A DNA stretch of 13,039 bases from Gaiellasilicea sp031371615 (GTDB taxonomy: Bacteria > Actinomycetota > Thermoleophilia > Gaiellales > Gaiellaceae), in NCBI GenBank assembly GCA_031371615.1, contig JANMJY010000290.1:1-13039 (forward strand), in the 5' to 3' direction. Positions 1-7,747 of this stretch are shown here, in pieces (the first letter of the stretch is position 1; each line of letters opens with the position of its first letter). Under the pieces are notes generated by a model. That model did no database searches. It was not told the DNA's origin and saw nothing but the letters and a program-made list of their open reading frames with translations. Both the position numbers and the translations under genes were made by a program.

Positions 1-1
1 C

Positions 2-3000
2 GCGTTCGCGGTCTCGAGCCCGGACACCGGTGTCATGTCGGGCAACTGCTACCGCTACCGCTTCACGATCGCCGACCGCGTCGGCAACGTCTCGGCGACC
101 GCGACGTCCGCAGCCGTCCAGGTCGACACAGACGCCCCGCCCGCGCCGACGCAGGTCGTTACCGAGTCCGGCACCGACGGGCACGCGATCGGCTCAACCC
201 TCTTCTATCTCCCGTCCGGCTCCGGCTCTTTCACCGTGACCGCTACTGCGACCGATGGCCAGTCCGGAATCGACAAGGTCGTGTTCCCAGCGGTCGGCTC
301 GGGCTTCGCCCGCACGGGCTCGGCCGACGACGCGACGGCGCCGTACTCGCGCGACTACACGTGGAGCGCGGGAGCCACGGCCTCCGGCGCGCAGACGGTC
401 ACCGCGCACGACCTCGCCGCCAACACCGCGAACGGGAGCTTCACGCTGACGGCCGACTCGACTGCTCCGGCCACCGCCTTCACCGCTCCGGGCGCCGGCG
501 CGATGCTCGACTCGAACGTCCACCCCGTCACCGCAACCGCAACCGATATCGGTGGAGCCGGAATCGCCTCGGTCCTGTTCGAGGTCTCCGACGGCGGGCC
601 GTTCACGCCGATCGGCGCCGCGGACACGACGGCGCCGTACAGCGTCGGCTGGGACACGAGCACCTTCTCGGACGGGCCGATGACGCTGCGCGCGACCGCG
701 ACCGACAACGTCGGCAACACGACCGTCGTCACGCGCAACCTCGCGGTCGACAAGGTCGTCGGCCCGCCGAACACATCGATCGCCGCCAGGCCGAGCGACC
801 CGGACAACGACACGACGCCTGACTTCACGTTCACCGCGACCGAGACCCCGGCCACTTTCGAGTGCAACGTCGACGGCGCCGGGTGGGCGAGCTGCGCGAC
901 CCCGTTGACGGTCTCCCCCGCCCTCGGCAACGGCTCGCACACGATCGAGGTGCGTGCGACCGATGCGGCCGGCAACACCGATCCGACCCAGGCGAGCTAC
1001 ACGTGGGTCGTCGACGCAACCGCTCCGACGGGCTCGCTGACCTCCCCGGGCGCCGGGGCGGCCGTGGCCGGTAGCGCCGTGACCGTCAGCGCCAACTCGG
1101 CCGACGCGGGCTCGGGCGTTCTCAACGCACTCTTCGAGGTCTCCCCCGCGGCCACCGGCAGCTGGATGACGATCGGCGTCGCCGACACGTCCGCGCCCTA
1201 CTCGGTCACCTTGGACACGACGGCCCTCGCGGACGGCGACTACGACCTCAGGGTCACGACCCGCGACGTTGCCGGCAACGCCTTCGTCTCGCCGCTCCGC
1301 ACCGTCGTCGTCGACAACACACCGCCGAGCCTCGTCGTCACCGTCGACGCGACGATCAACATCGCCAATTCGGACCCGGAGACGCTTGGCGCGACCGCCA
1401 CTGACACGGGCACCGGCATCGACTACGTGAAGTTCGAGCAGTGCAACAGCCCCGGCGCCACCTGCGGCGTCGCGGACTGGACGACCCTCACCATCGATAC
1501 GACCGTCCCGTACGCCGTCGCGTGGCCGATCCCGACGGACGGCACCCGCCTGCTCGCCGTGACGGCCGTCGACAACGCGGGCCGGCAGTCCTACCAGACG
1601 GTGCCGGTGACGATCGACCGCACCGCGCCGACCACAGCTCTGACCAGCCCCGTCGCCGCGGCGAACCTCCGTGGGATCGCGCCTGTCGCCGCCTCCGCGA
1701 GCGATCCGGCGCCCGGCGGCGTCCAGCTCGTTGAGTTCCAGCTGACAGCGAGCGGCGGCGCGTACACCGACCCGTCCTTCGCGTCGGACTCGAGCTCGCC
1801 GTACACGGGCAGCCTGGACACGACCGGCTACGCCGACGGCCTCTACGACCTGCGCACGTTCACGAGCGACGTCTCCGGCAACTCGACCGCGTCCAGCTCG
1901 GTGACGGTCCGGATCGACAACACGCTGCCGACCGGCGTCGTCACGGCTCCGGCTGCGGGCGCGAACCTTCGCGGCGCCACCGTGGCGCTGACCAGCGACT
2001 CCGCCGACACGGTTGTAAATGGCTCTGCCTCGGGCGTAGCGACGGTGCAGTTCCAGCGCTCCCCGGCCGGCGCGGGCACCTGGACGAACCAGGGCGCGAC
2101 GTTCGACACGACGGCAGTCGCCGACGGCCAGTACGACCTCCGCGTCGTGACGACCGACAACGCCGGCAACGCCTTCACCTCGGGCGTCACCACCGTGCGT
2201 GTCGACAACACGCTTCCGACCGGCTCGGTCACGAGCCCGGCTACGGCTGCCGACGTCCGCGGCTCGATCACGCTGGCGAGCAACTCGGCCGACGCCGGCT
2301 CGGGCGTCGCGACGGTGCAGTTCCAGCGCTCGCCCGCGGGCGCAGCCACGTGGACGAACCAGGCGGCGAGCTGGAACACGACGCTGCAGGCCGACGACCA
2401 GTACGACGTCCGCGTCGTGACGACCGACAACGCCGGCAACGTCTTCACCTCGACTGCGACGACGATCCGCGTCGACAACACGGCTCCGACCGGATCGGTG
2501 ACAGCGCCCCTCGCGGGCGCCGAGCTCGGCGTGCCGCCGGCCACCCTCACCAGCGACTCCGCCGACGTGGGCGGCTCCGGGGTCGAGACCGTCGTCTTCG
2601 AGCGCAGTCCCGCGACCGCGAACACCTGGACGGCGACCGCGGCGAGCTGGAACACCGTCAGCGGGCCGGATGCGGTTGCCGACGGCAGCTACGACCTGCG
2701 CGTCAAGACGACCGACAAGGCCGGCAACACCTTCACCTCTGCCGCCGTCACCGTGCTCGTCGACCACACCGCGCCTGTCACCACCGCGTCGCTCGCGCCC
2801 GGCAGCCCGAGCAACGCCCCGGTCACGGTCAGCTTCACGGCCGGCGACGGCAGCGGCTCCGGTGTGAGCACGACGTCGTACCGCGTCGACGGCGGCACGG
2901 TGCTGCAGGGCTCGTCGGTGATCGTCTCCGCCCCGGGCGACCACTCCAACGACGGCAACCACACCGTCCAGTTCTTCTCGACCGACGACGTCGGCAACGT

Positions 3001-4775
3001 CGAGACGGCGAAGACGGCCAACCTCGCGATCGACACGACCGCCCCGACCGGCACGCCGGGCGACCCGGGCACCTATCTCCGCGGTATCGCCAACCTCACG
3101 TACTCCACCTCGGCGACGGACGTCAGCTCGGTCCAGTTCCAGTTCTCGCCCGCCGGCATGAACGCGTGGTCGAACATCGGCGCCGCAGACGTCACGCCGC
3201 CGTACGCGGCGTCCTGGACGACGACGCTCGTCGCCGACGGCCCCTACGACCTGCGCGCCGTCGTCACCGACGGAACCGGCAACGTCGCCAACGAGCTCCT
3301 CCCGGGCCTGCCGAAGACCGTCGACAACACTGCTCCTGCCGGGTCTCTCAGCTCGCCCGCTGCAGCGCAGTACGTCTCCGGCAGCGTCAACGTGACCGCA
3401 ACCGCAACCGATGGCGCGGTGCCCCCGGCCTCCGGTGTCGCCGCCGTGCGCTTCGAGGTCAAGCCCTTCGGCGCCGGCTCGTTCACCGTCTTCGGCACGC
3501 AGACCGTCCCGGCGTTCGGCTCGACCTACCAGCAGGCGCTCGCCACCGGCTCGTTCCCCGACGGCCCGGCGGATCTGCAGGTCGTCGTCACGGACGTGGC
3601 CGGCAACGAGACGACGACCACGGCTCGGACGATCAACCTCGACAACGTCGCCCCGACCGTCACGCTCGACGATCCGGGCGCGGCCGTCGGCGCCAGCGTC
3701 AATCTGAGCGCTGCCTCGTCCGGCGACACGACAGACGTGACCTTCCGCTACCGCCCGGTCGGCAGCGGCGCCGCCGGCACGCTGATCGGCTCCGACACCA
3801 CGGTGCCCTTCACGGCAACCTGGACGACGCCTCCGGCGGCCGAGCAGCAGTGGGAGCTGATCGCGGTCGCGACCGACGGCGGCGGCAACGTCTCGACGAG
3901 CACCCCGCGCGTCGTCCTGGTCGACCGCACGCAGCCGACCGGGAGCGTGACGGCTCCCGTGGCCGGCGACACCGTCGGCGGCCCGGCGGTCGCGCTTGCG
4001 GCAAGCGCCGCAGACGTCTCCGGCTCGGGCGTCACGCAGGTCGAGTGGCAGGTCAAGCTCTTCGGCTCCGGCGTCTTCAACACCGTCGCGACCGATACGA
4101 GCGCGCCGTACGACGGCACGTGGAATGCAACCGCCGCGCCCGACGGCGCGACACAGATCCGCGCGCTGATCACCGATGCCGCCGGAAACATCCGCACGAC
4201 CGTGGTGATCCCCGTCACGGTCGACTCGACCGGGCCGAGCGTGACGCTGGCAGACCCGGGTGCGTTCGTCTCCGGCACCGTGGCCCTAACCGCGAGCACC
4301 GGTGGCGGCGCCGTCCGCGTCAGCTTCGAAATCTCACCCGCCGGCGCCGGCACCTGGACCGAGATCGCGTCCGACTCGAGCACGCCCTTCGGCATCTCCC
4401 TCGATACACGCACCGTCGCCGACGGTCCCTACGACCTGCGCGCGACCGGCTACGACACGTTCGGCAACCCGTCCGCCCCGTCGGTGCGGGCGAACGTGCG
4501 CTTCGACAACATCGCACCGACCCTGATCTCCTCGACGCCGGCCGACGGATCGGTGTCCGCCTCGGCGAGTCAGATCGTGCTGACGGCGAGCGAGCCGGTA
4601 ACCGCACCGGGTGCACTGCTCGACGGCGCCCCGGCGCCGGCACCGGTGGCCTCGGGCTCGACGCTGACGTTCGCGACCGGCGCGCTGAGCGACGGGCTGC
4701 ACGTGCTCTCGGGTGAGCTCCAGGACGCCAGCGGCACGCGCACGCAGTTCCGTGTCGCCGTCACGATCGAGAGCA
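2..4775 (+). repeat. Tandem array of one partial and ~16 full Ig-like protein repeats
   Basis: Repeat starts, judged from the linker Asp-(Asn/Thr/Ser/Arg)-Thr-x-Pro, fall near 130, 461, 770, 1016, 1316, 1619, 1919, 2207, 2477, 2765, 3035, 3326, 3644, 3926, 4226 and 4508. Units are about 270-330 bases. Most are the 'ATD.GSGV..V.FE...' class with an APY motif. The unit at about 770-1015 is a different class with a Cys pair (863-865 and 893-895) and 'GSHTIEVRATDAAGN'. The unit at 1316-1618 carries another Cys pair (1442-1444 and 1463-1465). The unit at 2765-3034 has 'YRVDGG' and 'APGDHSNDGNHTV', resembling the OmpL47-type repeat. The last unit (4508-4775) opens with 'STPADGSVS', like SbsA-type Ig domains. 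Class names are assigned by eye. Confidence 0.85.
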
Positions 4776-6361
4776 CCCCGTCGGCCGATCCACCGCCGAT
4801 CGAGCGCAGCATCACCTCCTCCGGCAACTGGACGCTGACGGTTCCGGGCGGCCTCGTGACAGTCAAGATGCCGCAGAGCGCCTGGCCGACCCCACCCACT
4901 CCCCAGGACTACATCCTCGTGCTCCGAGTCGACGCGCGCCCGCCGAGCGCTGACTTCGCGCCGGGTACTCAGGTCGTCGACGTGACCGCTCGGTGGGCGA
5001 TCGCGGGTACATACGTGACCGAGTTCCGCGAGCCGCTCGAGATCATCTTCTCGAACCCGAACGGCGGCCCTGTCATCCCGGCCTCGTCGGCGACGGGCAC
5101 ATCGCCCTGGAGCACCATCGCCCCCCTCGACGGCCCGGCCCTGCCGGCCGCACGCACCGACGGCTTCTACCGCGACTCGGCTGGCGTCCACGTCCTCACG
5201 CGGCACCTCACCTTCTTCGGCCTGATGCTCGACCGCGAGGCTCCCACGGCGCCGCGCGACCTCGCCGGCGTCGTCGCCGCGGACGGCCTGACGCTGCGCT
5301 GGGTCCCGGGCACCGACGGCAGCGGCCAACTCGGTCAGATCGTCCTCTTCGTCAACGGCGAGGCCTACCGGAACTTCGATCCCACGCAGTTCGAAGCCAA
5401 GCTCGGCGCGTACACCGCCGGTGACACACGGACGTTCTCACTCGTCCAGCTCGACGCGGCCGGGAACATGAGCGACCAGACGCGCGCCCTGCGGATGGTG
5501 CCGCAGCTCCTCGGCAAGGGCCTCCCGGATGCGACCGCGGCGCTCGCAGCAGCGGGCTTCGCCCTCGGCCGGGTCGTCGAGGAGCCGAACGGCACGGCCG
5601 TGCCGGGCACGGTCGTCGGCCCGTCCGATCTCAGGCTGGCCCTGGAGTCGAGCGCGATCGACCTCGTCGTAGCCCGCGGCGTCACAGCCCCAGAGACGAA
5701 GCTCGTCTTCTCCGTCGCCGGCTCGAAGTCGCTGACAGTGGCGAAGACGACGACGATCGCCGCCCGGATCAGGGTCTCGCGGCCCGCAGACGTCACGGCC
5801 ACCCTGTATAGCGCGAGCAAGCAGCGCCTCTACACGTGGCACGTGAAGGTCAAGGCGGGCGCGAACGTGGTCAAGCTGACGCTGCCCCCGCAGATCCGGC
5901 GGCCCGGGACCTACAGCCTCACGTGGGTCGCGCGCTCCGGCTCGCAGACGATTCGCCACACCGTCACGTTGACACTGGTCGGCCCCAAGCTCGTGCAGGT
6001 CAAGCCGAAGCGCGACGAGATCGAGATCGTGCTTGCGGGCGAGCAGCCGACGAAGGGCGCACTCCAGCCAAAACTCTCCGGCGCCACCCGCATCGTCGCG
6101 ACGGCCAACCCAGACGAGACGTTCGCGCTGACCGCTTCCACCGGACGCAACGTCGTCGTCGTCGTGGTCGACGTCGACGAGTACGGCCTCGGCTTCGTCT
6201 CCGACCTCCGGATCGTCTTCCCGTCGCTGCGGCTGCTTGCGATCGCACGGGAGCCCGCAACGAGAGCGCTCGCCGTCCGGGCCGGCGCCGTGCTGGCGTT
6301 ACCGCGCAACACGCCCGCCAAGCAGATCGCCAAGGCGATCGCCGCCATCGCCGGCCACTAG
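2..6361 (+). CDS. Giant Ig-like-repeat surface/secreted protein with PASTA-like and receiver-like C-terminal domains (5' partial)
   Basis: The frame is open from the first base, so the N-terminus and any signal peptide lie outside the window; the first ATG at 35 is internal to a repeat. At least 2119 residues are visible, ending in TAG at 6359-6361. Most of it is Ig-like repeats joined by the recurrent linker D(N/T/S)TAPTG, many with 'APY' and 'ADG.YDLR..TTD.AGN' strands typical of bacterial Big_7-type domains (about 2-4775). Then come a beta-rich domain (4776-5233), a fibronectin-III-like domain (5234-5497), a PASTA-like domain (5498-5680), another beta-sandwich (5681-5989) and a receiver-like fold (6014-6358). 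No LPXTG motif or C-terminal membrane helix is present. The role is probably adhesion or cell-envelope structure, inferred from architecture only. The gene stands alone on its strand and converges on the operon at right. Confidence 0.9.
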   Translation, partial: AFAVSSPDTGVMSGNCYRYRFTIADRVGNVSATATSAAVQVDTDAPPAPTQVVTESGTDGHAIGSTLFYLPSGSGSFTVTATATDGQSGIDKVVFPAVGSGFARTGSADDATAPYSRDYTWSAGATASGAQTVTAHDLAANTANGSFTLTADSTAPATAFTAPGAGAMLDSNVHPVTATATDIGGAGIASVLFEVSDGGPFTPIGAADTTAPYSVGWDTSTFSDGPMTLRATATDNVGNTTVVTRNLAVDKVVGPPNTSIAARPSDPDNDTTPDFTFTATETPATFECNVDGAGWASCATPLTVSPALGNGSHTIEVRATDAAGNTDPTQASYTWVVDATAPTGSLTSPGAGAAVAGSAVTVSANSADAGSGVLNALFEVSPAATGSWMTIGVADTSAPYSVTLDTTALADGDYDLRVTTRDVAGNAFVSPLRTVVVDNTPPSLVVTVDATINIANSDPETLGATATDTGTGIDYVKFEQCNSPGATCGVADWTTLTIDTTVPYAVAWPIPTDGTRLLAVTAVDNAGRQSYQTVPVTIDRTAPTTALTSPVAAANLRGIAPVAASASDPAPGGVQLVEFQLTASGGAYTDPSFASDSSSPYTGSLDTTGYADGLYDLRTFTSDVSGNSTASSSVTVRIDNTLPTGVVTAPAAGANLRGATVALTSDSADTVVNGSASGVATVQFQRSPAGAGTWTNQGATFDTTAVADGQYDLRVVTTDNAGNAFTSGVTTVRVDNTLPTGSVTSPATAADVRGSITLASNSADAGSGVATVQFQRSPAGAATWTNQAASWNTTLQADDQYDVRVVTTDNAGNVFTSTATTIRVDNTAPTGSVTAPLAGAELGVPPATLTSDSADVGGSGVETVVFERSPATANTWTATAASWNTVSGPDAVADGSYDLRVKTTDKAGNTFTSAAVTVLVDHTAPVTTASLAPGSPSNAPVTVSFTAGDGSGSGVSTTSYRVDGGTVLQGSSVIVSAPGDHSNDGNHTVQFFSTDDVGNVETAKTANLAIDTTAPTGTPGDPGTYLRGIANLTYSTSATDVSSVQFQFSPAGMNAWSNIGAADVTPPYAASWTTTLVADGPYDLRAVVTDGTGNVANELLPGLPKTVDNTAPAGSLSSPAAAQYVSGSVNVTATATDGAVPPASGVAAVRFEVKPFGAGSFTVFGTQTVPAFGSTYQQALATGSFPDGPADLQVVVTDVAGNETTTTARTINLDNVAPTVTLDDPGAAVGASVNLSAASSGDTTDVTFRYRPVGSGAAGTLIGSDTTVPFTATWTTPPAAEQQWELIAVATDGGGNVSTSTPRVVLVDRTQPTGSVTAPVAGDTVGGPAVALAASAADVSGSGVTQVEWQVKLFGSGVFNTVATDTSAPYDGTWNATAAPDGATQIRALITDAAGNIRTTVVIPVTVDSTGPSVTLADPGAFVSGTVALTASTGGGAVRVSFEISPAGAGTWTEIASDSSTPFGISLDTRTVADGPYDLRATGYDTFGNPSAPSVRANVRFDNIAPTLISSTPADGSVSASASQIVLTASEPVTAPGALLDGAPAPAPVASGSTLTFATGALSDGLHVLSGELQDASGTRTQFRVAVTIESTPSADPPPIERSITSSGNWTLTVPGGLVTVKMPQSAWPTPPTPQDYILVLRVDARPPSADFAPGTQVVDVTARWAIAGTYVTEFREPLEIIFSNPNGGPVIPASSATGTSPWSTIAPLDGPALPAARTDGFYRDSAGVHVLTRHLTFFGLMLDREAPTAPRDLAGVVAADGLTLRWVPGTDGSGQLGQIVLFVNGEAYRNFDPTQFEAKLGAYTAGDTRTFSLVQLDAAGNMSDQTRALRMVPQLLGKGLPDATAALAAAGFALGRVVEEPNGTAVPGTVVGPSDLRLALESSAIDLVVARGVTAPETKLVFSVAGSKSLTVAKTTTIAARIRVSRPADVTATLYSASKQRLYTWHVKVKAGANVVKLTLPPQIRRPGTYSLTWVARSGSQTIRHTVTLTLVGPKLVQVKPKRDEIEIVLAGEQPTKGALQPKLSGATRIVATANPDETFALTASTGRNVVVVVVDVDEYGLGFVSDLRIVFPSLRLLAIAREPATRALAVRAGAVLALPRNTPAKQIAKAIAAIAGH
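1919..2476 (+). repeat. Adjacent, nearly identical Ig repeat units (recent duplication)
   Basis: Two neighbouring units (1919-2206 and 2207-2476) share long exact DNA stretches at a fixed 270-base offset. The 31 bases at 2141-2171 recur at 2411-2441, and the 23 bases at 2039-2061 recur at 2309-2331. The unit following at 2477-2764 is related but more diverged. This is the least diverged part of the array and suggests recent unit duplication or gene conversion. Confidence 0.8.
5498..5680 (+). other. PASTA-like domain within the giant protein
   Basis: The segment begins with 'VPQLLGKGLPDATAALAAAG', continues with 'VPGTVVG' and ends in 'IDLVVARG'. This matches the PASTA pattern of a VP start, a helix with A..AL..AG, a central 'G.V' strand and a final hydrophobic strand. 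PASTA domains are known mainly from Ser/Thr kinases and penicillin-binding proteins, where many bind peptidoglycan or muropeptides. Here the domain could tie the repeat protein to the cell wall, which is inference. Confidence 0.7.
6014..6358 (+). other. Degenerate receiver (REC)-like domain at the C-terminus of the giant protein
   Basis: The last ~115 residues show the alternating pattern of a response-regulator receiver. A first strand 'EIEIVLAGE' lies where the acid pair normally sits. A strand of consecutive valines leads to Asp at 6170-6172, where the phosphoacceptor would be. Next come 'FPSLRLLAIA' and 'ATRALAVRAGAVLALPRNTP', which align without gaps to the NarL-type pattern ending 'AGA..YLLK.TP'. 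The acid pair is lost (Ala-Gly-Glu), the Thr/Ser position is Ala and the invariant Lys is replaced by Arg. Phosphorylation is therefore unlikely. The fold assignment is by eye and needs structure prediction. Confidence 0.6.
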
Positions 6362-6440
6362 ATGCAAAAGCATCTGGGCCGCTAAGCGGCCCCTTCAGGG
6401 ATCTTCGCGCGATGAGGATCCGCAACTGCGGATGCTCATC
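6361..6440. terminator. Cluster of inverted repeats between convergent genes (probable bidirectional terminator)
   Basis: Three hairpins lie between the two converging genes. The first is GATGC/GCATC with an AAAA loop (6361-6374). The second is a perfect 7-bp stem GGGCCGC/GCGGCCC with a 3-base loop (6376-6392). The third is a 30-base dyad (6411-6440) with arms GATGAG/CTCATC and ATCCGCA/TGCGGAT interrupted by a single G/G mismatch. There is no clear U-tract on either strand, which is common in high-GC actinobacteria. The position after both stop codons supports termination of both transcripts. Confidence 0.7.
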
Positions 6441-6449
6441 TTGCGCCAA

Positions 6450-7199
6450 CTAGTGCAGCGCCGCCTGCGCCGCGAAGGCGCCGCCGACAACGACGAGAAC
6501 CGCACCGAGAGCGAGCCGCAGAGCCCGCTCGTCGAAGCGCCCAGTCGCCTTCGCGCCGAACCAGCCGCCGGGAAGCGCCCCGGCGAGCCCCGCCGCGAGT
6601 GTCGACCACTGAACGCCGACCGCACCCGCGTGCACGGCGAAGCCCGCGACACCGAGCAGGAAGCCGACGACGAGGTTCGTGCCGGCGGCACGCTTGATGC
6701 CGAGGCCCACGCTGCGCAGGAGCGCCGGCATCCGGAGGCTCCCGAGGATCACTCCGACCGCACCGCCGAGCATCCCGATCCCGAGTCCGGAGATCACTGC
6801 CGGCAGCAGGCGGAGCCGCTCCCTGGCCAACGGCCGCACCGGCCGGATCACGAGGTCGAGCCCGCTCCAGCGGAGCACTGCCGCGATCGCCGTGTAGAGC
6901 AGCCGCTCCGACACGTCGTCGGCGAAGGCTGCGCCGAGGATCGCTCCTACGACCGACGGCGGCGCCATCCAGGCGACGACGCGCCAGTGGACGCGGCCCT
7001 CCCGGGCATGGCGCAGAGCCCCGGCCCCGGCCGACGCGGCCGAGATGGCGATGTTCGTTCCGGCCGCGGCGAGCGGGCTACCCGACACGGCGACGATCAA
7101 GGGCAGCCGCAGCGTCCCCAGTACGAGCCCCAGCATCGAGCCGACGTACCCGGCCGCGAACGACCCGCTGAACGTTAACGCGAGCTTCCAGGCTTCCAC
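6450..7199 (-). CDS. TauE/SafE-family (TSUP) membrane transporter
   Basis: A 249-residue polytopic membrane protein, close to the usual TSUP length. The two halves repeat the same signature: G-TLRLP (28-33) with AAGTN (45-49), and G-SLRMP (153-158) with AAGTN (171-175). This internal duplication is characteristic of the family. Family members export or import sulfite, sulfonates or small organic anions; the substrate here cannot be read from sequence. The GTG start at 7199 lies 25 bases inside the upstream adenosyltransferase gene. The next in-frame ATG (7136) would remove the first membrane segment, so GTG is preferred although no clear ribosome-binding site is seen. It is the last gene of the run, just before the terminator cluster. 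The frame stays open upstream to 7643, but that part is a shadow of the neighbour. Confidence 0.85.
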   Translation of the reverse strand: MEAWKLALTFSGSFAAGYVGSMLGLVLGTLRLPLIVAVSGSPLAAAGTNIAISAASAGAGALRHAREGRVHWRVVAWMAPPSVVGAILGAAFADDVSERLLYTAIAAVLRWSGLDLVIRPVRPLARERLRLLPAVISGLGIGMLGGAVGVILGSLRMPALLRSVGLGIKRAAGTNLVVGFLLGVAGFAVHAGAVGVQWSTLAAGLAGALPGGWFGAKATGRFDERALRLALGAVLVVVGGAFAAQAALH

Positions 7200-7747
7200 A
7201 GCGGCTCGTCGCGCCCGGCGTTCGCCGAGCGGGCGAGGATGAAGAGCAGGTCGGAGAGCCGGTTCAGGTACCTGAGCACGAGGGGGTTCAGCTCCACCTC
7301 CTGGGAGCCGAGCAGGACGTCGCGCTCGGCCCGGCGGCAGATGGTGCGGGCGACGTGCAGGCGCGCAGCCGCCCCGGTGCCGCCCGGCAGCACGAAGCTC
7401 TTGAGCTCGGAGAGCGCCTCGTTGAAGGTGTCGCAGAGCTCCTCCAGCCGGTCGACCATCGGCTGCTCGACGCGCAGCCGGTCGGTGACGCGCCAAGGGA
7501 CCGAGAGGTCGGCGCCGACGTCGAAGAGCTCGTTCTGGATCCGCGCCAGCGGCTCGCGCACGTCGTCCGGCACGTCCCCGGCCAGGACGACCCCAAGGGC
7601 CGAGTTGAGCTCGTCGACCGTGCCGAACGCCCCGATCCGGCAATCGAGCTTGGAGACGCGCGAGCCGTCGCCGAGCGAGGTCTCGCCGGTGTCGCCGCCG
7701 CGTGTGTAGATCCGCGTCAGCCGGACCGGTTCATCGCGGCTTCTCAC
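7175..7747 (-). CDS. PduO-type cob(I)alamin adenosyltransferase
   Basis: 190 residues, typical for the PduO-type ATP:corrinoid adenosyltransferase, which transfers adenosyl from ATP to cob(I)alamin to make coenzyme B12. The N-terminal ATP-binding motif TRGGDTGETSL is at 15-25, followed by RV.K and 'GTVDELNSALG' (42-52). The 'SFVLPGG' motif (117-123) contains the Phe that in characterised homologues helps form four-coordinate cob(II)alamin. The Arg-rich ATP-contact helix 'RTICRRAER' is at 134-142, and the conserved tail 'LRYLNRLSDLLFILAR' at 158-173. The GTG start overlaps the stop of the acyl-CoA dehydrogenase gene as GTGA, implying translational coupling. It probably serves a B12-dependent acyl-CoA mutase encoded elsewhere. 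The gene could be named cobO/pduO-like, but no symbol is asserted. Confidence 0.93.
   Translation of the reverse strand: MRSRDEPVRLTRIYTRGGDTGETSLGDGSRVSKLDCRIGAFGTVDELNSALGVVLAGDVPDDVREPLARIQNELFDVGADLSVPWRVTDRLRVEQPMVDRLEELCDTFNEALSELKSFVLPGGTGAAARLHVARTICRRAERDVLLGSQEVELNPLVLRYLNRLSDLLFILARSANAGRDEPLWKPGSSR

Noticed and set aside
194..2962. 922-codon open frame on the - strand
   Set aside because: It is antisense to the Ig repeats, extremely rich in Arg/Gly/Ala, and has no domain pattern. Long antisense frames are expected in high-GC repetitive coding DNA.
1016..4507. Regular ~300-base repeats as a possible CRISPR or satellite array
   Set aside because: They are in-frame protein repeats with diverged DNA, not short identical repeats with unique spacers.
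2350..4716. 788-codon open frame on the + strand in another register
   Set aside because: It is an Arg/Gly-rich shadow of the giant gene, whose own frame shows clear Ig-like periodicity here.
7200..7643. Upstream extension of the exporter frame
   Set aside because: It lies wholly inside the adenosyltransferase gene, is Arg/Pro-rich and carries no membrane segment.
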